Source of the DNA: Diploscapter coronatus
Lineage: Eukaryota; Nematoda; Chromadorea; Rhabditida; Rhabditidae
Assembly (NCBI GenBank): GCA_964036155.1
Contig: OZ038422.1
Span: 23,955,201 to 24,019,200, forward strand
Direction of reading: 5' to 3'
Length of the DNA stretch: 64,000 nucleotides
Position 1 is the first letter of the stretch. Every line of letters starts with the position of its first letter. Made by a program: the position numbers and the translations under genes. The notes under the pieces were generated by a model, which did no database searches, was not told the origin of the DNA, and saw only the letters and a list, made by a program, of their open reading frames with translations. Shown in pieces: positions 1 through 9,541 of the stretch.

Positions 1-791
1 TTTATCAACTTGGCCTACAGATGGATACATTAGGATAATCCACGCCTGGGTGTTTGCGAAAATATGCCCAGTAACACTGTGAATTGTTCTAATCAACAAA
101 TTCCATGTTTCTTTCATTTCGTGACTCGAATTGGCTGGATGATCTAAAGTTCTTGTTTTACTTGAGATTACATCCAAAATGAAGTAAAAATATCAAAAAC
201 ATCAAGAGAACCCAAAAAATAAGGAAATGAATAGAATGACGACTAAGTGTGCATTATGCAATTCACCTGACGAAAATTTTTGGAAATTCATCTTGATTAC
301 GATTTTGAAAATTATTAGCGGTCAATTTCTATTTCAATCTTGATTTCAAAAATTTAAACTTCGTGCATCCCTGGTGCGTATAATGTCAAAGAGCGCACGC
401 ACTGTGCGCTAAGTGCTATCGTTCATGCTTGGGAAATGTGAGACTGATGGGGAGTGCGCTCCATTACCGAATTCATTCTTGCCCAATTTGGCGATAAAAT
501 GAAGCTGAAAGTTTTGAAAAAAAAAAGTTGATAGACATGTCGAAGAAGATGAACCAGACCTTTCCTAATGATTACATTTGCTACCTAACTATGCATAAGC
601 TCACTTCATTTTATCACCAAATTGGACAAGAATGAATTAGTAATGAAGCTCACTTTTCATCAGCCTCACATTTCTCAAGCATGAACGATAATAGCCTTCT
701 CAGACATTCACTCCTAATAGACAAACAAACTCGAGAAGAAAATTATGCCTTTAGATCCTACTTTTTATCTTATATAATTTATCAATTTTAG
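1..791. other. Window start: no gene recognised to about 400, then an inverted intron module and the 3' part of the first intron
   Basis: I see no supportable exon in 1-400. From about 413 to 515 the sequence is an inverted copy of 600-690, so the two can pair as a long hairpin. The segment 674-791 is the 3' module shared with the introns further right (it contains gcatgaacgataatagcc and ends atttatcaattttag). It is therefore read as the 3' end of an intron that precedes the first visible exon at 792. The donor of this intron was not found, so the gene may begin here or beyond the window edge. Confidence 0.6.
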
Positions 792-3700
792 TTCATCGAG
801 AGCAAGTCATTCAAGACTGCATAAACTCAGTCTCTCCAGGTAAGTCAAGTATGAACAATAATAGCCTTCTCAGACATTCACTCTTAATAGACAAACTCGA
901 GAAGAAAATGATGCTTTTAGATTCCATTTTTGACCTTATAGTTTATCAATTTCAGATCTCCTGGAGGGCCCATGGCGTAAGTCTTTTTACCTGATTAGAG
1001 ATAGTATTTGCTTCATACGAGTGGGCAGTTGAGTCTATTTCACTGTGAAATGCACATTCCCCCCTTTTGTCACTATTTTACGACTATTCCCTTTCTCCCC
1101 GCTGGAAAGAGAATTGTCGTAAGGTAGAATGCAAAGGGGAAAATGTTTGTCAACTGCCCATTCGTGTGAAACTAATATACAGGGTGTCCCGAGTGAGAGC
1201 CGAATTTCCTAATAAAATGAAGCTGAAAATTTAGAAAAGAAACAAAATAAAAAAAGCTGACAGACATCGAAGAGGATGAACCAGACCTTTCCTAATGATT
1301 ACATTTGCTACCTAACTATGCATAAGCTCACTTCATTTTATCACCAAATTGGACAAGAATGAATTAGCAATAGAGCACACTTCTCATCAGCCTCACATTT
1401 CCCAAGCATGAACGATAATAGCCTTCTCAGACATTCACTCTTAATAGACAAACTCAAGAAGAAAATAATGCTTTTAGATCCTATTTTTGATTTCATATAA
1501 TTTATCAATTTTAGTGGCTAAACTAGGTACAGAAGCTCAAGGTAGAATAAGTAAGATTTTTTTTACCTGATCAGAGATATTATTTGTTTCATGCGAGTGG
1601 GCAGTTGAGTCTATCTCACTGCAATGCACACCTTCCCTTTTGTCACTATTTTACGACTATTCCCTTTCTCCCCGCTGGAAAGAGAATTGTCGTAAGGTAG
1701 AGTGCAAAGGAGAAAATGTTTATCAACTGCCCATTCGTGTGAAATTAAGACGCATTCCGTGTAAGACTCGAACAACGATCAAAGGAAATTTGCATTAGTG
1801 CAAAAGCCTTTCAATCCGAATATGGTCCATATAAGTGGATAGTCTCTTGGTCACTAATCACAAAAATGGGTTTGTTTGGCCCCGCCCCTTCATGTGGGTG
1901 AAACCACGTCCATGCAAATTTTTCGATTTTCGCGAAAAAATGGATTGCAACCGGTACAAAGAAAACTTTTTTATTTTAAAAGATTTTCAAAAAATTTAAA
2001 AAGCATAAAGTAACCCATGTAATTATGCATCTTCTGGTATATAAGTTTCCAGGCAACAACCACCTGCTGAGCGGGAAGGGACCTTGATGTCAAAAATGGA
2101 GGTATACCGACCCCCCATTTTTGCACAAAATCGGTCCTCCTGAAAATTTTTATTATAGGGTCGCACGTAAAAATTCTAGGGAATAATTTCCATCATATTT
2201 TTGATCAAATAAAGGCAAAAAATCGAAAATCGCAGAGGCTTCTTTTGAGAAATGGGCCCTTAAAGTGTGCCGACCAAAATTCGAAATTTAAAAATTTTAA
2301 GAAAACTCATAATATGTATACTAATCGATAGAGCTCATCAATCTGAGCAACTTTTATGAAGACACCTCATGGTTATCTATTATGGTATGCGTGGTATGGA
2401 GGTTTGAATGGGTCAGACCCACGAAAATGACAAAAATGTTCAAAAATTCATAACTTTTCGAAAGTCAAACAAATTCGAAAAAGCGTTTCGGGATATAGCA
2501 GTTGAAGGGCAATACTTCATTTTTGCTTCTTAGAGTACCGTGCTATCACTTTACCATGTTACCATATGGGTCCATGGTATACCACCCATATGGTACCCGA
2601 GTGATACTATACCAAAATGGATATCAATCGACTCGAAATTGGCTGGAAAGTAATATTCGAGTCCATTTCTACCAAATACAAAAAGTGGTTTCATTATACC
2701 ATCATAGTAATTGGCTATAACAACCTGTCGAAAAAGACCAAAATGGGGTAACTTCAAATGACTATAAAAAACGATATATTAATCTGTTTTTCAAACAGCT
2801 TTCAACATATTACTCAACTCGATAAGGGCTTTCGTTTGATATATATAACATGATGAGTATTGGCTACCAAATGGTAACTTGACCATATGGGTCGCTACCA
2901 TTTGGTATCATATCACGTTTGGTATCGTTCGACTCCAAATTGAGTGGAAATAAATAATAGATATCTCCAGCTTCATTTTGAGCTCAAATTTTGGTAGACT
3001 ACCTATGAAAATATTCTCGTATCATTTTCTTGAAAATTGACATTAAATTTTGGTTTTTGAGATACCACTCCTATACCATAATAGATAACCATATGGTGTC
3101 TTCACAAAAGTTGCTTAGTTTTTCCAGGGCTATCGATTAATGTACCGTTTGAATTTTTCCGACCGATTTTTTAAAACTCGACCCTCAGGCCACGCCTATT
3201 TGATTTATTTTTTAAAAAGTGTCCCGCCTAGTTAATGTTTTTTATAACTAATTTTAGGGTAATTTGATACGTAGAATCCGAATATGGCATTAGATTTTGG
3301 TAACCTCTCCTAAACTTTTTCAGGAAAATCGATTTTATGCAAAAAATAATGTTTTTGAAACTATCATTTTTTACATTTTTGATTTCGGGACCCGCTCCAG
3401 CCCCAAATATGTGATTGACTCCCTAAAGTCTATATATTTTTAGAAAGTACATTCCATGGTTATATTTATCCTTTTTAAATTTTTCGAAAATCTTTTATAG
3501 CAAAAAAGTTTTATTTGTATCCCCTGAGGGGTGTCAAAACACTCAACTTTGACCCCCCACCTAGCCCCGCCCACTTTTGGGGCGGGGCCTAATTTTCTCA
3601 TTTTTGTGATTAGTGACCAAGGGACTATCCACTTATATGAGCCATATCTCGGTAGAAGGACTTTTGCCCTAATGCAGTTCTTCTCTATGGGTTATTTGAG

Positions 3701-5549
3701 TCTTAAAAAGAGTCCGTCTTAATAGATAGATAAACTCAAGAAGAAAATTATACTTTTAGGGTGCATTCAGACTTCGGCTATATAGCGCGCTCGATCTACC
3801 AGAAACGAAATAGCATGCAATTGTGAGAGTGCACTCTGCATTTCTGACCCTTCGTCTTTCATCTAGCCATGCTATTTCGTTCCTGCTAGATCGAGCGCGC
3901 TATATAGCCGAAGTCTGAACGCGCACCCTTAGGTCCTATTTTTGATCATATAGTTTATCAATTTCAGAAATCCAGTGGAAGTGGGAATCTGAAGGTAAGA
4001 CTTTTTTACCTGATCAGAGATATTATTTGTTTCATGCGAGTGGGCAGTTGAGTCTATCTCACTGCAATGCACACCTTCCCTTTTGTCACTATTTTACGAC
4101 TATTCCCTTTCTCCCCGCTGGAAAGAGAATTGTCGTAAGGTAGAATGCAAAGGGGAAAATGTTTGTCAACTGCCCATTCGTGTGAAACTAATATACAGGG
4201 TGTCCCGAGTGAGAGCCGAATTTTCTGATAAAATGAAGCTGACAATTTCGGAAAACTTTAACTTCATTTTATCACCAAATTGGGCAAGAATAAATTAGCA
4301 ATGGAGCACACCTCTCATCGGCCTCACATTTTTCAAGCATTAACGATAATGGCCTTCTCAGACATCTAATAAATAGAAACACAATAAGAAAATTATGCCT
4401 TTAGATCCTATTTTTGATTTTATAGTTTATCAATTTTAGATAGTAAATTTGGAAGATGGCGAAGTTTACTTATAGAGCGGCTCCCTCAAGGTAATTCAAG
4501 CATGAACAATAATAACCTTCTCAGACACACTCGTAATAGACAAAATCGAGAAGGAAATTATGGTTTTAGATCTTATTTTTCATCTTATATAATTTATCAA
4601 TTTTAGATAAACAAGTTATATATGAGGAGTGCTTCAAGAAACCCGGTGGAAGTAAGTCAAGCATGAACGATAATAGCCTTCTCAGACATTCACTCTTAAT
4701 AGACACAAAATCGAGAAGAAAATAATGCTTTTAGATCCTATTTTTGATCTTATATGATTTATCAATTTTCAGCTGACATGAGTAAATGTAAGACTTTTTT
4801 TACCTGATCAGAGATATTATTTGCTTCATACGAGTGGACAGTTGAGTCTATCTCGCTGTGTAATGCACACCCTCCCCTTTTACCATTATCTTACGACTAT
4901 TCCCTCTTTCTTCCCGCTGGAAAGAGAATTGTCGTAAGGTAGAGTGCAAAGGAAAAGGGGAAAATCTTTGCCAACTGCCCATTCGTGTCAAACTAATATA
5001 CAGGGTGTTCCAAGTGAGAGTCGAATTTGTTGATAAAATGAAGTTGAAAATGTCGAAAAACTTTAACCTCATTTTATCACCAAATTGGGCAAGAATGAAT
5101 TATCAATGGAACGCACTTCTCATCAGCCTCACATTTTTCAAGCATGAACGATAATGGCCTTCTCAGACATTTAATAAACAGAAACTCAAGAAGAAAATTA
5201 TGCTTTTAGATCCTATTTTTCATTTTATATAGTTTATCAATTTTAGTTCGTCGAGGACTTTCATGCGTTCTAGATTCATATGGACATGAGTTGGTAGGTA
5301 AAACTTTTTTACCTGATCAGAGATATTATTTGCTTCATACGAGTGGGCAGTTGAGTCTATCTCACTGTGTAATGCACACCCTCCCCTTTTATCATTATCT
5401 TACGACTATTCCCTCTTTCTCCCCGCTGGAAAGAATTGTCGTAAGGTAGAATGCAAAGGAGAAACTGCTTACCCTTGTATCCACGATTTTTGTACGAAAT
5501 TTTAATGATGGATTTAGCTCAGCCGAATCTAATGAAGACTAAAGAATAG
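792..5549 (+). CDS. Micro-exon gene of unknown function, 5' incomplete, interrupted by near-identical introns
   Basis: Exons: 792-839, 956-976, 1515-1550, 3968-3994, 4440-4490, 4607-4651, 4773-4787, 5247-5297 and a terminal exon 5518-5549 ending in TAG. The first eight are 48, 21, 36, 27, 51, 45, 15 and 51 nt, all multiples of three. Every intron is GT-AG and sits after the first codon base (phase 1). Joined, they give one open frame of about 108 residues. The other frames hit stops in exons 3 and 5, which supports real coding. The product is not recognised: it has at least three Cys, no visible membrane segment, and is acidic/basic mixed. Exons 1 and 6 encode similar peptides (EQVIQDC and KQVIYEEC), hinting at an old internal duplication. 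The terminal exon is less certain, because its intron lacks the usual 3' module. A polyadenylation signal follows at 5736. Confidence 0.7.
840..955 (+). repeat. Short-form family intron (116 nt)
   Basis: Starts gtaagtcaag and ends tttatcaatttcag. The body is the same as the introns at 4491-4606 and 4652-4772 with a few substitutions. It equals the 3' module of the long-form introns with the donor gtaag attached directly. Confidence 0.8.
977..1514 (+). repeat. Long-form family intron (538 nt)
   Basis: This is the fullest copy of the family. The 5' module starts gtaagtctttttacctgat. It contains a hairpin whose arms are GGGCAGTTGA and TCAACTGCCC, then a block containing acagggtgtcccgagtgag, then a GATAAAATGAAGCT / TTCATTTTATC inverted pair. 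The 3' module from about 1405 to 1514 is shared with the short-form introns. Confidence 0.8.
1748..3719. mobile_element. 1.97-kb foldback DNA element with long terminal inverted repeats and TA duplication
   Basis: The ends are imperfect inverted repeats more than 120 bp long. The left end reads agacgcattccgtgtaagac, the right end is its approximate complement, and both arms share cataTAAGTGGATAGTC and a GGCCCCGCCCC block. Matching continues inward: 2331-2400 pairs with 3061-3150. The insertion is flanked by TA on both sides (1746-1747 and 3720-3721), as for Tc1/mariner-like targets. No transposase was found. The short open frames inside look incidental, so this is read as non-autonomous. Confidence 0.75.
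2551..2980. repeat. Internal diverged repeat in the foldback element, rich in CCATATGG/ACCATTTGG
   Basis: The block around 2566-2660 and the block around 2884-2955 share the order ccatatgggtc, then tatcaatcgactc/tatcgttcgactc, then aaattggctggaaa/aaattgagtggaaa. This is a diverged direct repeat near the centre of the palindrome. Confidence 0.5.
3759..3928. mobile_element. 170-bp MITE with TTA duplication (PIF/Harbinger-like)
   Basis: Terminal inverted repeats begin GGGTGC and share CAGACTTCGGCTATATAG and GCGCGCTCGATCT. TTA flanks both sides (3756-3758 and 3929-3931). The uninterrupted family introns read cttttagatcctattt at this point, so the empty site can be seen in the paralogous introns. 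A TTA duplication is typical of PIF/Harbinger elements. The family assignment is inference. Confidence 0.8.
3995..4439 (+). repeat. Long-form family intron (445 nt)
   Basis: Donor module gtaagacttttttacctgat, the GGGCAGTTGA hairpin, the acagggtgtcccgagtgag block and the 3' module, in the same order as 977-1514 but without its extra spacer of roughly 90 bases. Confidence 0.8.
4491..4606 (+). repeat. Short-form family intron (116 nt)
   Basis: Starts gtaattcaagcatgaac and ends atttatcaattttag. It has the same length as 840-955. Confidence 0.8.
4652..4772 (+). repeat. Short-form family intron (121 nt)
   Basis: Starts gtaagtcaagcatgaacgat and ends atttatcaattttcag. It differs from the other short forms by small insertions and substitutions. 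Confidence 0.8.
4788..5246 (+). repeat. Long-form family intron (459 nt)
   Basis: Contains all modules of the long form: the donor module, the GGGCAGTTGA-type hairpin (GGACAGTTGA here), acagggtgttccaagtgag, the TGATAAAATGAAG inverted pair and the 3' module. Confidence 0.8.
5298..5517 (+). repeat. Family intron lacking its 3' module
   Basis: The first 170 bases are the 5' module of the family (gtaaaacttttttacctgat through the CGTAAGGTAGAATGCAAAGG hairpin arm). The sequence then diverges and ends gatggatttag. The usual 3' module is missing, so the acceptor at 5517 is inferred from the open frame and stop that follow. Confidence 0.5.
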
Positions 5550-5735
5550 ACGATCAGCAAACAAAAGAAAATACCTACTGTCCTTTGAATTGTTTCGTCC
5601 AATGTTCTAGTTTTAACGATATATTGCGTAGTTGCATGTCTTCGATTTTCTTGATATTCTTTTATTGCCTATATTTAGGATTCAAACTACTTTATGCTAA
5701 TTTTTCTAGCTCATTCGAGAACTGCAATGTTGAAA

Positions 5736-5741
5736 AATAAA
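5736..5741 (+). terminator. Probable polyadenylation signal AATAAA
   Basis: AATAAA lies about 190 bases downstream of the inferred stop of the micro-exon gene. Confidence 0.4.
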
Positions 5742-6640
5742 GAACTTTCTGTTGTTCATAGTTTTATCAGTTCACACTGCACACACAGTCAGACAAACTT
5801 GTTAAGTGATGCATAAGATAAAGACCGCCGTCCGAATTTTTAAGTGCTAAAATTGGGTTAGTGTATCGTATGCGCTTTGAAAATGATTTTTTTTATAAAG
5901 GTCCTTTTATTAACAAAGCATTTTAGCTAATGACTTCAGTCAATAAAAAACTAATTTTACAGGAATTATTCTTGAAAACTGGAGAAATTATTTTGAATTA
6001 GAAAAAATACAGGAATGATATTTGATGTTAGAAGAAAGGGGATAATTTGACAAAAGTTAGACTTGAAAATAAATGATAATTTCTCAATCAATTATGAAAA
6101 GTGAAAAATATGATAATTATAACAATCTAATTATCGTGTTTGAGCCCGATTTTGACTGGCCTGAAAATAAATGGTGGAGAAATTGTTGAAAATTACCGGG
6201 AAAGACGCGTAGGTGAGGTTTCCAATGAAACTAGAGCTTACATCGTTCAGTCGCGCTTCTGAAAATAATAATATAGACGAATCCAATAAGTCGATTTTTC
6301 TTTAATTTTAGGTGAAAATTTCATGAATTCTTTACCGTTGTGGTCTTCTTCTTGGTGTTACTTTTTTCGTCTCGAATGCTCCTGAAATTTTGCATAATTC
6401 GTTTTTTCTCAATTTTACAAGAAAAAGATATTGTTCATGCCATCTTTTAACATATTGCATTTTCTTCGGCAACAACTATTTGACAGAGGAAGGAGGGCTT
6501 AACTAAGGGACGCTCCTCCATTAATTATCGAAATACTCTCCATCATCTTATGATAAAACCCTCTGTCAAATAGAAACTGCCTTGTTCCTTCTAGTTAAAA
6601 ATACGCACAAATGAACAAAAAATGGATTAGTGTAATTGTC
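5742..6640. other. Intergenic stretch with a small hairpin element and doubtful minus-strand exons
   Basis: Inverted repeat 6476-6488 / 6561-6573 (CTATTTGACAGAG and complement) bounds a 98-bp MITE-like block. On the minus strand, 6336-6381 joined to 6231-6258 gives a short Arg-rich open tail ending in TAG. No start or upstream exon was found, so I do not call it a gene. Confidence 0.3.
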
Positions 6641-7077
6641 CTACTTGATGAGTTCGTCGACGTTCTGCGTGATGTGGGCTTCGGGCATTTGGACGTCAAA
6701 TTTACGCGGCTTACGCTTGTTTTCGCTCTTCACCGGCTCGAGGACGTAACCGCGCTCTGCAAAAGTGAACATTTCACGATAATAGATGCGTTATTCTTTG
6801 AATTTGAAAAGAACTATGAAAAACGAACCGATGATGGAGAATCGTTCGTTGAGCGATAATTGACGACCCGAGTACTGCTCGGCTCTGGTCGGCAGTGTCG
6901 CGAAGTTCTTCTGAAACGGGAAGAATGATTTTTTTTGCAAACTAGACTTGCAACTTCTCAAAAATTATGAACTTTACAAATTGTCGTAATTTGAAGAAAA
7001 AATCGGTGTACCTGAACGTGCTCTCTTCCTGGCACTGGCACGATCTCGTATTTGTAGTGGAATTTCTCAGAAGACAT
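6641..7077 (-). CDS. Small 87-residue protein of unknown function
   Basis: Exons (in transcription order): 7012-7077, 6829-6910, 6641-6756. The introns are GT-AG and phases match (82 = 27 codons + 1, completed by AG). The protein is charged, begins MSSEKFHYKYEIVPVPGREH, and contains a Lys/Arg-rich stretch KSENKRKPRKF near residue 62. There is no signal peptide, membrane segment or Cys. I do not recognise the family. The clean three-exon structure and GC-richer exons against AT-rich introns argue that it is real. It is transcribed divergently from the PPME1 gene, with 363 bases between the starts. That stretch has the GC-richer core near 7260-7320 and is the likely shared promoter. Confidence 0.7.
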
Positions 7078-7440
7078 CTTCAGAGCAGCTGAGATAAGGA
7101 AAATGAAAAAGGCAATGATAAAAATGAAATTGCAAGTAAATTTGTTGCTAGGCTTTGGTGTGAAACTTCAGAATAATATTGGAACAATTTCAGCGAAAAA
7201 CTACTTGAAAAAAACTAAGAAAAATCGATAGAACGTTAGAAAATAAAATGGGCGCGATTGAAGACAAAAATTCGCGCACTTGCTCGCTCGTCAACATTGC
7301 CACTTGCGTAAATTGCGTTCGATTTTATTTTCGTGCTTTTCGAAAACTTTTTATTTTTCTTCGATTTTGTTTCTTTTTTCAGCTAACAAAATAAGAGGCA
7401 TCGAAATAGACGTATACCTGCAAAATAATCGAAAACCAGA
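7078..7440. promoter_or_regulatory. Divergent promoter region between the 87-residue gene and PPME1
   Basis: The two start codons face away from each other across 363 bases. No TATA box is obvious. The block at 7245-7320 is richer in G+C (gcgcacttgctcgctcg) than its surroundings. Promoter function is inferred from the arrangement only. Confidence 0.4.
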
Positions 7441-9541
7441 ATGAGCGCTCTCAATCGACAGGTCCTGTCCAAGGGACTTCCTCCAAAAATCGGGTAGACA
7501 TTTGGGAAATTCAGAAAAATTTCAAAGTGATAAAAATGTCCAAAAACAAACAACCAGGAACAAAATAATAATTGGAAAACTTATAGAAAAAAAGTCCAGT
7601 GAGATTCAGTAAAAATATCGAAAAGTTCATTCATTTTTGCAGGATTCGAAAAATTAAAGGTGAAGATTCTGAATTACAGCACGTCAAAGCGACTTCCGCC
7701 GAATCGCGACCTGTCGCCACTCGAATGGAGCGAATTTTTCGACGAGAAGAAGTGCGTCAGAGTCGGAGAGGATTCTTTCAATGTCTATCTCAAAGTAATT
7801 TTTCTTGACAATCTTATTTTATAAAGCTGATTTTAGGGATCAGCCGGACCAATTTTCCTTGTCCTTCACGGCGGTGGTTACACCGGACTGACATGGGCCT
7901 GCTTCGCTGTAAGATTTCATTTTTTTCGACTGTTATTGCAATTTTGAAGATTTTTATGATAATTTTTGTAAGTACTGTTTTTAGTATCTTTTTGATTTAC
8001 AAAACTAGCTAATGTCAGTATTTTAGTTCGGTTTTATCAACATGATTTCTCCACAAAGTTACTCAATTTTCTAGCAATCTAAATTTCTCAGGGCAACTTC
8101 TTAGAAATATGTTTCAGGAAGATTTGAGCAAGCGAATCGACTGCCGAATTATAGCTCCGGATTTACGAGGGCACGGGGAAACGCAGACCGCTGACGATGC
8201 AAATCTTTCCGCGCAACAACAGATCAACGATGTCGAGGAAATCGTCAAACAAACTATCGCTCAAAATGAAAATGCTCCAGTTTGTCTAATAGGGCACAGG
8301 TATGAGAATATCTTGCAAGTTTACGAAAATCGTAATTGCTATCTATTATAGTCTAGCAAAAACTTATTGAAATATTTTCTCCTATAGTTTAGAAAACAAC
8401 TAGCATTCTCTTTTGTTTGAATTTTGTATGTCTATTTTTAGTATGGGTGGAGCCTTGGCAGTGCGCGTTGCGGAACGGGGAAATGTTCCGAATTTGGTCG
8501 GCCTGGTCGTGATCGATGTGGTCGAGGGGTCTGCGATGGAGGCACTCAGTGGAATGGTAACTATTCTCATTAAAAAAACTAAATAATCGTGTTAGTGGTC
8601 ATATCACGATTTCTGGCAAATTTCATGCTTTTCAACCAATTTTTCAAGATAACATTTCTCCGAAGTCGACCGACGACATTTCCAACGACGGAAAAGGCGA
8701 TCGTGTGGTGTCTGCAGAGCGGGACGGCCAAGAACTACAGAGCTGCTCGGGTCTCGATGCCCTCGCAGATCAGACACAGCCAGGAGGGATCTGGGGTTGG
8801 AGTTTAAAAGTTTTGAAAAAGAATTATTTAATTTCAACGTTTATGCATTTTCCAAGTTATTAGAAAGTTGGTTAGTTTTTTTTCTTTTCAATAATAACTT
8901 TCTTCACTAAACTGAAAGTTTCAAGAATAAAAATTTTCAGAATGTTCAAGATAGCATTAATATTTTATAAATAAAAATAATATTGCTTCAGATGACGTGG
9001 CGTATCGACCTGACTCAAACTCAACCGCACTGGCGAGGATGGTTCGAAGGTCTTTCGTCCCTGTTTCTGTCGGTTTCTGCGCCGAAGCTGCTCGTACTCG
9101 CTGGCGTCGACCGTCTCGACAAGGATTTAACGGTGAATTTTAGAAATTTGAAGAACAAACAAGTTTTAGGGATCATTTAAACACGGAATTTTTGTGAACA
9201 TCTCATCAAAACGATGGATTTTTAATTAGAAGTCGCACATTTCTGAAACCTATAATTTTACGATTTGAAATCGCACAAATTACTGGAGATTTTGAAGATT
9301 TCATTCAATTCTAATAAAGTTGATCTTCTTCACATCATTTTGGAAAAATGGCAATTTTCAGGTAGGTCAAATGCAGGGCAAGTTCCAGACGTGCGTGGTG
9401 CCGCAGGTGGGTCACTGCGTGCAGGAGGACAGCCCTGACCGACTCGCCGACGAGGTCGCCAAATTTGCCATTCGACACAAATTCGCCGCCCACAAACCCG
9501 GCTGGACCGACCCCATCATCGGGGTTCCGCCCTGTTGCTAG
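7441..9541 (+). CDS. ppme-1: Protein phosphatase methylesterase 1 (PPME1), alpha/beta hydrolase
   Basis: Removes the methyl ester from the C-terminal Leu of the PP2A catalytic subunit. Exons: 7441-7493, 7643-7794, 7837-7908, 8118-8299, 8442-8556, 8649-8795, 8992-9132, 9362-9541, about 346 residues, near the family length. Visible landmarks: the N-terminal RDLSPLEWSEFF block, the oxyanion strand LVLHGGGYTGLTWA, the nucleophile elbow GHSMGG (Ser codon split by the intron 8300-8441), IDVVEGSAMEAL with the family's catalytic Asp, FLRSRPTTF, GQMQGKFQ, and VPQVGHCVQED with the catalytic His. Oddity: exon 1 (starting MSALNRQ, like the human protein) leaves two bases, while exon 2 needs one left over. 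The first junction is therefore one base out of phase, from a sequence error, an unusual splice site or a wrong first exon. The rest is secure. Confidence 0.93.

Larger units (their letters stand above)
1551..3967 (+). repeat. Family intron enlarged to 2417 nt by two nested DNA elements
   Basis: The donor half (1551-1747) and the acceptor half (from 3720, minus 3759-3928) match the other family introns. The interior is a 1972-bp foldback element (1748-3719) and a 170-bp MITE (3759-3928). Splicing is still predicted by the continuous frame of the flanking exons. Confidence 0.75.

Noticed and set aside
4054..5072. 60-75 codon frames within the repeated introns
   Set aside because: They fall in the intron modules, repeat with the module and are interrupted differently in each copy. 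The coding signal is in the short unique pieces between them.
413..5517. CRISPR-like reading of the regularly spaced repeats with unique spacers at the left end
   Set aside because: Repeats are 116-538 nt, begin GT and end AG. The unique pieces form an open reading frame in a eukaryotic genome.
6231..6381. Two minus-strand exon-like pieces giving an Arg-rich tail
   Set aside because: No start, no upstream exon and no known family. Two frames are equally possible.
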